A stretch of 64,000 nt of DNA, taken from NCBI RefSeq assembly GCF_042682565.1, contig NZ_JBHUIC010000004.1, one strand, 5' to 3'. The position numbers and the translations under genes are program-made. Positions within the stretch are counted from its first letter, which is position 1. Every line of letters starts with the position of its first letter. Shown here in pieces: positions 35,229-43,307 of the stretch. The DNA is from Pistricoccus aurantiacus. Lineage in GTDB: Bacteria; Pseudomonadota; Gammaproteobacteria; Pseudomonadales; Halomonadaceae. The notes under the pieces are model-generated. The model worked only from the letters and a program-made list of their open reading frames with translations, was not told the origin of the DNA and made no database searches.

Positions 35229-36806
35229 TCACTGCTCGATCACCAAGTCCCCAAGATAGGGGAAGTTCATCACGTTGAGCACCGGTTCGATCTTCACGTC
35301 CTTGGCCGCGGCCCAGGCCAGGTCCTGCCAGTGCAAGGGAATGAAGGCGGCGTCTTCGTAGAGTGACTTTTCCACCGCCTGCAGCATCTTGGCGCGCTTG
35401 TCCTCGTCGAGCTCAAGGTTGGCGGCGGCGATCTGTTCGTCGATTTCCGGGTTGCAGTAGTTGCCGGCGTTGTACTGGCCGGCGCCGGTGTCCGCATTCG
35501 GGCACTCGGTCAGATACTGATAGAAGTTGGCGGAATCCTCCGTATCCGAATGCCAGCCGATCATCATCATGTCCGCGTCGCGCTTGTCGTACTCGGTCCA
35601 GTACTGGGCCTTGGGCATGGTCTTGAGATCGACCTTGACCTTGATCCGCGCCAGCATCGCCGCCACCGCCTGGGCGATCTTCGCGTCGTTGACGTAGCGG
35701 TTATTGGGGGCGATCAGGGTGACATCGAAGCCGTCCTCGTAACCCGCCTCCTTCATCAACTGCTTGGCCTTTTCCACGTCGTAGCGCGGTTTGAGCTCCG
35801 GATTATGGCCGGCGTACCCTTCCGGCGAGAGTTGCGCGGCAGGCGTGGCGAATCCCTTCATCAGCCGGTCGGCGATGCCTTCCTGGTTGATGGCGTAGGC
35901 GAAGGCCTGGCGCACCCTGGGATCCTGGAAGGCTTCCACCCGATCCTCGTTCATCTGCAGGAGAATGATCCGAGTGCCGGACATGGTGATCAGCTCGACG
36001 TTGTCGTCATTGCGGATACGCTCGAGATCGTTGGGCGGCACCGGGGCGATGAAATCCACGTCGCCGGAGAGCAGGGCGGCGACCCGGGTGGCGTTTTCGC
36101 TGATCGGGGTCAGCACGATTTCATCGACGTTACCCGGGGAATCCTTGTCCCAGTAGTCGTCGAAGCGTTCCATCACCAGCTTGACTCCCTGCTGACGTTC
36201 GACCACTTCGAAAGGACCGGTACCTGAGACGTTGCGGGAGGCGAAGGTGTTGCCGCTCTTGGCGATCTCGCCCTTGTCCTTGCCGTTGTCGGTGGTGCCG
36301 CTGTAGAACTCGCTGTCCATGGGGAAGATATAGGTCGCGAGATTGAGCAGCAGCGGGTAGGGATTCCTGGTCTTGAACTCCACGGTGTGATCGTCCACCG
36401 CGGTGACGCTTGCGATAGGAGCGAAGATCGCCTTGAAGTCCGAGCTGCGCTTGAGCCGCTCCACGGTCCACACCACGTCCTGCGCGGTGAAGTCGTTGCC
36501 GCTGTGGAATTTCACCCCATCCCGCAGGGTCATGCGCATGGTGGTGTCGTCCACCTGCTCCCAGTCCGTCGCCAGGCGCGGCTCGAACTCGAAATCGTTG
36601 TTCCAGCGCACCAGGGGATCGAAGAGCAGGTGCGACAGCTGAAGAATCGCCCCGGAGAGCTGTTCGTGAATGTCCAGCGAGACCGGGTCCGCGTCGTAGG
36701 CCATGCGAAGGGTGGTATCCGCGGCGAACGTTGTTGTTGGTAGTAGGGCGGCTCCACCGATAGTGGCGCCGATAACGGTGGCGAGAAGAGTTTTACGCAG
36801 AAGCAT
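35229..36806 (-). CDS. dppA: Periplasmic peptide-binding protein DppA-type (SBP family 5)
   Basis: A 525-residue solute-binding protein. The signal peptide of about 30 residues ends at TTFAADTTLR. The family 5 blocks LATDWEQVDDTTMRMTLRDGVKFH-like and the late CNPEIDEQI are present. The ATG at 36806 follows GGGGAAAA at good spacing; the longer frame from 36902 would bury the signal peptide. Oligopeptides or dipeptides are the likely ligand, though family 5 proteins also bind other compounds. It is the first and probably most expressed gene of dppABCDF. Confidence 0.92.
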   Translation of the reverse strand: MLLRKTLLATVIGATIGGAALLPTTTFAADTTLRMAYDADPVSLDIHEQLSGAILQLSHLLFDPLVRWNNDFEFEPRLATDWEQVDDTTMRMTLRDGVKFHSGNDFTAQDVVWTVERLKRSSDFKAIFAPIASVTAVDDHTVEFKTRNPYPLLLNLATYIFPMDSEFYSGTTDNGKDKGEIAKSGNTFASRNVSGTGPFEVVERQQGVKLVMERFDDYWDKDSPGNVDEIVLTPISENATRVAALLSGDVDFIAPVPPNDLERIRNDDNVELITMSGTRIILLQMNEDRVEAFQDPRVRQAFAYAINQEGIADRLMKGFATPAAQLSPEGYAGHNPELKPRYDVEKAKQLMKEAGYEDGFDVTLIAPNNRYVNDAKIAQAVAAMLARIKVKVDLKTMPKAQYWTEYDKRDADMMMIGWHSDTEDSANFYQYLTECPNADTGAGQYNAGNYCNPEIDEQIAAANLELDEDKRAKMLQAVEKSLYEDAAFIPLHWQDLAWAAAKDVKIEPVLNVMNFPYLGDLVIEQ

Positions 36807-36946
36807 ATCGTTTTCCCCGTACTGATGAATGTTGTTGATTGTTGACGAGGCGCCCGGGAAGCGACGCTTCGTTTTCGTCACCTTGATTTCTACCTTATAC
36901 AAGCGTTTGAATCAAAGTGTATTCCTCACTCGAGCATAGCGGCAAT

Positions 36947-37597
36947 TCAATCACTGGCCGGCGTCAGATAATCCATGCGATACAGCTGGTCCACCTGATC
37001 CAACCCGTAGACGCTACAGTCGAGATCCGTGGCATGACCATCGCATAGGCCGTACACCCAGCCGTGAATCGCCAGGGGCTGATCGCGTCGCCAGGCACGT
37101 TGAATGATCTTGGTGCGGCTCAGGTTGGCGACCTGCGCCTTGACGTTGATTTCGCACATGCGATCGACCTGCTCCGATAGAGGCAGATCCTTGAGCGTTT
37201 CGCGATGTCTGCTATTGAGTGCGCGCAGCGAGTGCAGCCAGTAATCCACCACGCCGAACTCGCCGCCGGTGATTGCCGCACGCACGCCGCCACAGCCGTA
37301 ATGGCCGACGATCAGTATATGCTTGACCTTGAGCACGTCCACGGCGAACTGCACCACGGACATGGCGTTCATGTCCGTGTGATAGAGCAGGTTGGCCACG
37401 TTGCGATGCACGAAGACCTCACCCGGCGGCAAGTCGATGATCTGATTCGCCGGCACTCGGGAGTCGGAGCAGCCGATCCAAAGATATTCGGGGCTCTGCT
37501 GCTGGGAGAGCCGGGCAAAGAAGTCCGGATCCTTTTCGCGAACGCTTTCCGCCCATTGTCGATTGCGTTCCAGCAGGTTACGTATTTCCTGATCCAC
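36947..37597 (-). CDS. can: Beta-class carbonic anhydrase
   Basis: A 216-residue zinc enzyme interconverting CO2 and bicarbonate. The ligands are Cys and Asp in GCSDSRVPANQI, and His and Cys in VGHYGCGGVRAA. The Asp-Arg dyad of CSDSR is intact. The length is that of the Can-type gammaproteobacterial enzyme. It is divergent from gor, with a 160-base shared promoter region, and stands 140 bases upstream of dppA. Confidence 0.95.
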   Translation of the reverse strand: MDQEIRNLLERNRQWAESVREKDPDFFARLSQQQSPEYLWIGCSDSRVPANQIIDLPPGEVFVHRNVANLLYHTDMNAMSVVQFAVDVLKVKHILIVGHYGCGGVRAAITGGEFGVVDYWLHSLRALNSRHRETLKDLPLSEQVDRMCEINVKAQVANLSRTKIIQRAWRRDQPLAIHGWVYGLCDGHATDLDCSVYGLDQVDQLYRMDYLTPASD

Positions 37598-37757
37598 GAT
37601 GTACTCCTTGAATGATCGAATTCGCGATAGCGGTTTTTATCGTTTGGGATAGAAAGCGTCAATGACGGAAATCCCCCGGCCATTCGTCTCGGCTGGTATC
37701 ATCCGTGCATTATATTCCCATCGCTCAAGGCGAATTGCTTTTTTACAGGAGAAGATT

Positions 37758-39119
37758 GTGTCCGACTATGATTACGACCTTTTCGTTATTGGGGCCGGCT
37801 CCGGCGGCGTGCGAGCGGCACGCACCGCGGCGGCCAAAGGAGCCAGGGTCGCCGTGGCGGAGGATCGTTATCTGGGAGGAACCTGCGTCAACGTAGGCTG
37901 CGTTCCCAAGAAGCTTTATTCCTATGCCGCTCACTTTCACGACGCCTTCGAGGACAGCGCCGGTTTCGGCTGGACGCTGCCGCAAGCGCCGATTTTCGAC
38001 TGGGCCACCCTGCGGGACAACAAGATTGCCGAGATCAAGCGTCTCAACGGTATCTACGGGCGTCTACTTGAAGGCGCCAACGTGGCGCTGTTCAATGCTC
38101 GGGCAAGAGTCATTGACGCGCATCGGGTGGAAGTGGCAGGCAAGACCGTCAGCGCTGACAAGATCCTGATCGCCACCGGCGGCTGGCCCTGGAAGCCGGA
38201 TTTTCCCGGCAACGAACATACGGTCAACTCCAACGAGGTCTTCGACCTGGAGCGGTTTCCCAAGCGTTTTCTGGTGCTGGGAGGCGGCTATATCGCCGTG
38301 GAATTCGCCAGTATCTTCAACGGCCTGGGCTGTGAATCCCACCTGATCTATCGGGGCGAGCTGTTTCTGCGCGGCTTCGATCGCGAAGTGCGAGAGTTTA
38401 CCCGAGACGAAATGATCAAGAAGGGCCTCAATTTGCACTTCGAGGCCAATATCGAGTCCATCGAGAAAGTCGAAGGCGGCCTGCTGGTGACGTTGACCAA
38501 CGGCGAGAGCCTGGAAGTCGACGCGGTGCTGACCGCCACCGGCCGCAAGCCCAACCTGGCGGGCCTGGGTCTGGAGGAGCTCGGGGTGGCGTTCAATCTC
38601 GATGGCACTCTGAAGGTCAACGAGCGTTTCGAAACCTCGGTGCCTTCGATTCTGGCCTTGGGGGATATCATCGACGGGCCGGAACTGACTCCGGTGGCCC
38701 TGGCGGAAGCGATGGTGATGGTCGAGCACCATTTCGGCGAGACCACACCCGATCCGGTGGCCTACGACAAGGTAGCCACCGCGGTATTCTGCCATCCCAA
38801 TATTGGCACCGTGGGCTATTCCGAAGAAGATGCCCGGCTGCACTTCGATAATATTCGCGTCTATCGCACGGATTTTCGTCCCATGAAGCACACCCTGTCC
38901 GGTAGCGACGAGCGCTGCCTGATGAAACTGATCGTCGACGATGCCAGCGACCGGGTAATTGGGGCGCATATGGTCGGTGACGACGCAGGGGAACTGATGC
39001 AGGGAATTGCCATCGCGATACGGGCCGGGCTGACCAAGGCGGACTTCGATGCCACCATCGGTATTCATCCCACCGGGGCGGAAGAGTTCGTCACCATGCG
39101 AAACGTCACCCGCCACTGA
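37758..39119 (+). CDS. gor: Glutathione-disulfide reductase
   Basis: A 453-residue FAD-dependent disulfide reductase. The FAD motif is VIGAGSGGVRAA (residues 9-20) and the redox pair is in GTCVNVGCVPKKL. The NADPH motif is VLGGGYIAVEFA and the catalytic His is in GIHPTGAEE. It begins with GTG at 37758 after AGGAGA; the longer frame from 37662 adds 32 residues that match nothing. It keeps glutathione reduced, and a clear terminator follows. Confidence 0.95.
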   Translation: MSDYDYDLFVIGAGSGGVRAARTAAAKGARVAVAEDRYLGGTCVNVGCVPKKLYSYAAHFHDAFEDSAGFGWTLPQAPIFDWATLRDNKIAEIKRLNGIYGRLLEGANVALFNARARVIDAHRVEVAGKTVSADKILIATGGWPWKPDFPGNEHTVNSNEVFDLERFPKRFLVLGGGYIAVEFASIFNGLGCESHLIYRGELFLRGFDREVREFTRDEMIKKGLNLHFEANIESIEKVEGGLLVTLTNGESLEVDAVLTATGRKPNLAGLGLEELGVAFNLDGTLKVNERFETSVPSILALGDIIDGPELTPVALAEAMVMVEHHFGETTPDPVAYDKVATAVFCHPNIGTVGYSEEDARLHFDNIRVYRTDFRPMKHTLSGSDERCLMKLIVDDASDRVIGAHMVGDDAGELMQGIAIAIRAGLTKADFDATIGIHPTGAEEFVTMRNVTRH

Positions 39120-39162
39120 TGTAATTGCCGAAATATCAGAAGTATCATTAGTGCCAGTATCA

Positions 39163-39186
39163 AGCCATCTGCGGATGGCTTTTTTT
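39163..39186 (+). terminator. Rho-independent terminator after gor
   Basis: AGCCATC (39163-39169) pairs with GATGGCT (39174-39180), followed by six T. It separates gor from the ectoine operon. Confidence 0.85.
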
Positions 39187-39225
39187 ATGGCCCGATGACT
39201 GTGGAAATTGGCATGGCGGAAAGTT

Positions 39226-39297
39226 TTGACGCTTTACTATACTCGACTAGGTAACACGATGGCCTAGTGATGAAAATGCTGGAAACGCTCGTATAAT
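39226..39297 (+). promoter_or_regulatory. Candidate ectA promoters
   Basis: In the AT-rich 210-base leader of ectA, CTATACT at 39237-39243 matches the -10 favoured by the stationary/osmotic sigma factor (sigma38), and a perfect TATAAT at 39292-39297 suits sigma70. The -35 elements are poor. Dual sigma70/sigma38 control of ectA is known in Halomonas elongata, so the arrangement is plausible, but it is read by eye only. Confidence 0.45.
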
Positions 39298-39398
39298 TTA
39301 AAATTATGGCAATAGTACAAACAGTCAAATTATTTTGATATGAATATAAGATTTTGTTATTGTTGATAACAAATTCGCTACAGCGAAACCTGATATCC

Positions 39399-39995
39399 AT
39401 GAATACGACATCTCCACCATTGTCACAGCAACCGCCTTTCATACCTTCCGCCGAGTTGGCACGCCCAAGCGTGGCGGATGCCATGGTGCCTCACGAGCAG
39501 ACACCGCTGCTGATCAGAAAGCCGAATTCCGATGACGGTTGGGGTATTTACGAGCTCATCAAGGCGTGTCCGCCGCTGGATGTAAATTCCGGATATGCCT
39601 ACTTGTTGCTGGCGACCCAATTTCGCGACAGCTGTGCGGTGGCTACCAACGAGGAAGGAGAGATCGTGGGTTTCGTTTCCGGCTACGTGGAGAGCAATGC
39701 CCCGGATACGTATTTTCTGTGGCAGGTCGCCGTCGGTGAAAAGGCTCGGGGTACCGGGCTCGCCCGGCGTCTGGTGGAAGCCATTCTGACGCGCCCGGAA
39801 CTTTCCGCCGTACGCCATCTCGAAACCACCATCACGCCGGATAATCAGGCTTCCTGGGGGTTGTTCACGCGGCTGGCGAAACGCTGGCAGGCACCGCTCA
39901 ACAGTCGGGAATATTTCTCGACCAATCAGCTGGGCGGTGAACACGATCCGGAAAATCTCGTGCGTATCGGTCCTTTTGATCCCCAGCGAATCTAA
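39399..39995 (+). CDS. ectA: L-2,4-diaminobutyrate acetyltransferase
   Basis: A 198-residue GNAT acetyltransferase and second enzyme of ectoine synthesis, making N-gamma-acetyl-diaminobutyrate. The acetyl-CoA loop is GEKARGTGLARRLVEA. Very conserved blocks are DDGWGIYELI, CPPLDVNSGYAYLLLATQF and LETTITPDNQASWGLF. The ATG at 39399 gives the Halomonas-like N terminus (MNTTSPPL); an upstream frame to 39354 is less likely. There is only a weak ribosome-binding site. It is the first gene of the operon, in a locally AT-rich leader. Confidence 0.97.
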   Translation: MNTTSPPLSQQPPFIPSAELARPSVADAMVPHEQTPLLIRKPNSDDGWGIYELIKACPPLDVNSGYAYLLLATQFRDSCAVATNEEGEIVGFVSGYVESNAPDTYFLWQVAVGEKARGTGLARRLVEAILTRPELSAVRHLETTITPDNQASWGLFTRLAKRWQAPLNSREYFSTNQLGGEHDPENLVRIGPFDPQRI

Positions 39996-40076
39996 CGCCA
40001 ATCCTCATTCGATTCTTTCCAAAGTCGCTAGAGCTTCGCTGTTATTCTCAATTGTTTTTCAAACAGGAGGTCGTCA

Positions 40077-41342
40077 ATGCAGACCCAGATTCTCGAGCAG
40101 ATGGAATCCAACGTACGGACGTATTCACGTTCTTTTCCTATTGTCTTCACCGAAGCCAAGGGAGCGCGCCTTACCGCGGAAGACGGAACTCAGTACATCG
40201 ATTTTCTCGCCGGTGCGGGTACGCTCAACTATGGCCACAACCACCCCAAGATAAAGCAGGCGCTGGTCGACTATCTGGCCGGTGATAATATCGTCCACAG
40301 TCTGGATATGTGGACGGCGGCCAAGCGCGACTACCTGGAAACGCTGGAAAACGTGATTCTCAAGCCGCGCGGGCTTGACTACAAGGTCCAGCTGCCGGGG
40401 CCGACCGGCACCAACGCGGTGGAAGCCGCCATTCGTCTGGCCCGAGTCGCCACCGGCCGGCACAACATCGTTTCCTTTACCAACGGCTTCCATGGCGTAA
40501 CCATGGGCGCGCTGGCCACCACCGGCAACCGCAAGTTCCGTGAAGCGACCGGCGGTATCCCTTTGCAGGGCGCAGCCTTCATGCCCTTCGACGGCTACAT
40601 GGGCAAGGATGTCGATACTCTGGATTATTTCGAGAAGCTGCTGGGCGACAATTCCAGCGGTCTGGATCGTCCCGCTGCGGTAATCATTGAAACCGTGCAA
40701 GGGGAAGGGGGCATCAACCCCGCCGGCCTCGACTGGCTCAAGCGGCTGGAAAAGATTTGTCATGACCATGACATTCTGCTGATCGTTGATGACATTCAGG
40801 CGGGCTGTGGGCGCACCGGCAAGTTCTTCAGCTTCGAGCATGCGGGTATCAAGCCGGATATCGTCACCAACTCCAAATCCTTGTCCGGCTTCGGGCTACC
40901 GCTTTCCCATGTACTGATGCGTCCAGACCTGGATAAATGGAAGCCTGGCCAATACAACGGCACTTTCCGTGGTTTCAACCTGGCTTTTGTGACCGCCGCC
41001 GCCGCCATGAAACAGTTCTGGAGCGACGACACGCTCGAGCGGGACGTTCAGCGTAAAGGCCGTATCGTCGAGGAGCGTTTCCAGAAGCTGGCGACCTGGC
41101 TCTCGAATAAAGGCGTGCCGTCCAGCGAGCGTGGCCGTGGGCTAATGCGAGGCCTGGACGTAGGCACCGGCGACAATGCGGACAAGATCACCGGTGAAGC
41201 CTTCAAGCGTGGCATGATCATCGAGACCAGCGGTCACGACGGGCAGGTCGTGAAGTGCCTGTGCCCCTTGACCATCAGCGATGAAGACCTGCTGGGTGGG
41301 CTGGATATCCTGGAAGATAGCGTCAAGCATATGTTTGGTTGA
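40077..41342 (+). CDS. ectB: Diaminobutyrate--2-oxoglutarate transaminase
   Basis: A 421-residue class III PLP aminotransferase converting aspartate-semialdehyde to 2,4-diaminobutyrate, the first committed step to ectoine. The N-terminal MESNVRTYSRSFP, the GPTGTNAVEAAIRLAR block, Asp in LIVDDIQAGCGRTG and the PLP Lys in VTNSKSLSGFG are all seen. AGGAGG precedes the ATG. It lies 81 bases after ectA. Confidence 0.97.
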   Translation: MQTQILEQMESNVRTYSRSFPIVFTEAKGARLTAEDGTQYIDFLAGAGTLNYGHNHPKIKQALVDYLAGDNIVHSLDMWTAAKRDYLETLENVILKPRGLDYKVQLPGPTGTNAVEAAIRLARVATGRHNIVSFTNGFHGVTMGALATTGNRKFREATGGIPLQGAAFMPFDGYMGKDVDTLDYFEKLLGDNSSGLDRPAAVIIETVQGEGGINPAGLDWLKRLEKICHDHDILLIVDDIQAGCGRTGKFFSFEHAGIKPDIVTNSKSLSGFGLPLSHVLMRPDLDKWKPGQYNGTFRGFNLAFVTAAAAMKQFWSDDTLERDVQRKGRIVEERFQKLATWLSNKGVPSSERGRGLMRGLDVGTGDNADKITGEAFKRGMIIETSGHDGQVVKCLCPLTISDEDLLGGLDILEDSVKHMFG

Positions 41343-41432
41343 TCAGCGGGTATTTGCGTAGTCACCGTGACGGCCCGAACAATGGCCGTCATCATCAAAC
41401 AGCGTCAGCATGGTCGAGAAAAGGAGAGACAT

Positions 41433-41855
41433 ATGATCGTTCGCAACCTTGAAGAAGCCCGCAAGACCGATCGCCTGGTCAAGGCGGAAAACGGCAATTG
41501 GGACAGTACACGCTTGTCGTTAGCCCAGGACGGCGGCAACTGTTCCTTCCATATCACGCGAATATTCGAAGGCACTGAAACCCATATCCACTACAAGCAT
41601 CACTTCGAAGCGGTCTACTGCATCGAGGGTGAGGGCGAAGTGGAAACCCTGGCGGATGGCAAGATCTGGCCGATCAAGCCCGGCGACATCTATATTCTCG
41701 ACCAGCACGACGAACACTTGCTGCGCGCCAGCAAGACCATGCACCTGGCCTGTGTGTTCACGCCCGGACTGACCGGTAACGAAGTCCACCGAGAAGACGG
41801 CTCCTATGCACCGGCGGATGATGTTGCCGAGGCTGATGACAAGAAGCCGCTGTAA
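41433..41855 (+). CDS. ectC: L-ectoine synthase
   Basis: A 140-residue cupin that cyclises N-gamma-acetyl-diaminobutyrate to ectoine. The start is MIVRNLEEARKTDR. Metal-binding and active-site blocks are HYKHHFEAVYCIEGEGE and KPGDIYILDQHDEHLL. The ATG at 41433 follows AAGGAGAG; the longer frame is spurious. No ectD hydroxylase or dedicated aspartokinase follows, so only ectoine is implied locally. A strong terminator ends the operon. Confidence 0.97.
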   Translation: MIVRNLEEARKTDRLVKAENGNWDSTRLSLAQDGGNCSFHITRIFEGTETHIHYKHHFEAVYCIEGEGEVETLADGKIWPIKPGDIYILDQHDEHLLRASKTMHLACVFTPGLTGNEVHREDGSYAPADDVAEADDKKPL

Positions 41856-41884
41856 CGTACCAGACGATATAGGGATTGAAACGG

Positions 41885-41914
41885 GCTCCGATAACAATGT
41901 TATCGGAGCTTTTT
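41885..41914 (+). terminator. Rho-independent terminator after ectC
   Basis: A perfect 11-bp stem, GCTCCGATAAC (41885-41895) and GTTATCGGAGC (41899-41909), with loop AAT and a following run of five T, 30 bases after the ectC stop. Confidence 0.92.
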
Positions 41915-42161
41915 CTGGTGCCTGGTTTGCGGTCATGCAATCAGCATGACTCCAGCTTCGCATAATGTATATTATGTTAAATAAGGCATGGCGCCTTAGA
42001 TCTCGGTCTCAGCACAGCTCCGCCTAGTCTTTGACATCTTTAATCCAGCAATCCTTAACTCGGCATGTAACGTTTGGTAAGATGCGAAACTCTTTATCTA
42101 GTGACGACTCAACCCCTCACTGCCTTTCGTTTGCATGTGACACCTCGACGGATACCTCTGA
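41915..42161. promoter_or_regulatory. Leader region of the RND efflux operon with an inverted repeat
   Basis: The ectC-RND gap is 306 bases. After the terminator it is AT-rich and contains CATAAT (41961-41966) and ATTATG (41971-41976), a 6+6 inverted repeat with a 4-base spacer, which could be a repressor site. No adjacent regulator gene is present. I see no small gene or RNA in it. Confidence 0.4.
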
Positions 42162-43307
42162 ATGCTCGGCGCCTGGAAAACCACTAAACGCATGGTCGTG
42201 ATGCTAATTCTGCTGGCCCTGGTGCTAGGTGCCATCTTTGGCTGGAAGTTCTGGCAGATGCAGAAGATGCAGGAGCAGATGTCGCAACCGGAACCGCCGA
42301 CCAAGGTTGAGGCCACTCAGTTGAAAGCCGCAACCTGGCGGCCTGAAATCAAGGCGGTGGGCTCGCTACGCGCCATCAACGGCGTGGAAGTTGCCAATGA
42401 GGTAGCCGGTGTGGTGAGTCAGATCGATTTCGAGTCCGGTGACCAGGTTAAAAAAGGCGATCTGTTGATTCAAATCGAGGATAGCGTCGATCGAGCTGCC
42501 CTGGCGGCGGCGCAGGCTCGCGCCGATCTTGCCCAGGAAACCTTCAATCGTTTCTCGAACCTGATCAAGCAAAATGCGGTATCGCGCTCACAATACGACG
42601 AGGCACGATCCAACCGGCAGGCAACTCAGGCAGAGGTCGAAGAACTGCGCGCTCAGCTGAACAAGAAAGCCATTCGCGCGCCTTTCAACGGTGTTGTGGG
42701 TCTGCGTCGAGTGGATCTGGGCCAATACATTGCCGTGGGTACCCCCATCGTCGACCTCAATATGCTCGAACCGATTTACGTGGATTACAGCGTGCCGGAG
42801 CGTCTGCTGACGGAGCTGGCTCCAGGCCGTCAGGTGGAAATCTCGGTAGCTGCCTATCCGGAGCAGGTATTCGCCGGCGAAGTAATGGCAATCTCGCCTT
42901 CCATCAATCAAAGCAGCCGTACCTTGGATGTACGCGCTCAGCTACCCAACGACGAGCAGCTGCTGCGCCCGGGCATGTTCGCGGACGTGCGAAGCCTGGC
43001 GCCGGAAGAAAAGAAGGTACTAACCCTGCCCCGCACCGCCCTCTCCTTCAATACCTACGGCAATTTCGTGTTTCTGATCACGGAAAATGAAAACGGCGAA
43101 CAAATCGCCAAGCGTGTTTCCGTCACTACCGGGAACACTCGCGGCAATATCGTGGAGATCACCGATGGTTTGCAGCAAGGTGATCGCGTCGTGGCCACGG
43201 GTCTACTGAGACTGAGAGACGGTCAGCGAGTGGAAATTCAGCAGGACAGCGCCCAGGGCGAGAAGAACCAGGAGTCAGGGGCTCAAGGTGAAGAGGCAAC
43301 CGGCTGA
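42162..43307 (+). CDS. RND efflux periplasmic adaptor (membrane fusion protein)
   Basis: A 381-residue adaptor with an N-terminal membrane anchor (residues about 12-28, VVMLILLALVLGAIFGWKF). The split biotinyl-lipoyl halves (GVVSQIDFESGDQVKKGDLLIQIED and APFNGVVGLRRVDLGQYIAVGTPI) flank an alpha-helical hairpin of about 65 residues. The beta-barrel and membrane-proximal parts follow. The C-terminal 20 residues are hydrophilic and Gln/Glu-rich. It shares one base with the pump gene (TGATG). The substrate is unknown. Confidence 0.9.
   Translation: MLGAWKTTKRMVVMLILLALVLGAIFGWKFWQMQKMQEQMSQPEPPTKVEATQLKAATWRPEIKAVGSLRAINGVEVANEVAGVVSQIDFESGDQVKKGDLLIQIEDSVDRAALAAAQARADLAQETFNRFSNLIKQNAVSRSQYDEARSNRQATQAEVEELRAQLNKKAIRAPFNGVVGLRRVDLGQYIAVGTPIVDLNMLEPIYVDYSVPERLLTELAPGRQVEISVAAYPEQVFAGEVMAISPSINQSSRTLDVRAQLPNDEQLLRPGMFADVRSLAPEEKKVLTLPRTALSFNTYGNFVFLITENENGEQIAKRVSVTTGNTRGNIVEITDGLQQGDRVVATGLLRLRDGQRVEIQQDSAQGEKNQESGAQGEEATG

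Noticed and set aside
41343..41432. Sigma54 promoter before ectC as known in H. elongata
   Set aside because: No TGGC-N7-TTGC-like spacing could be found by eye between ectB and ectC.
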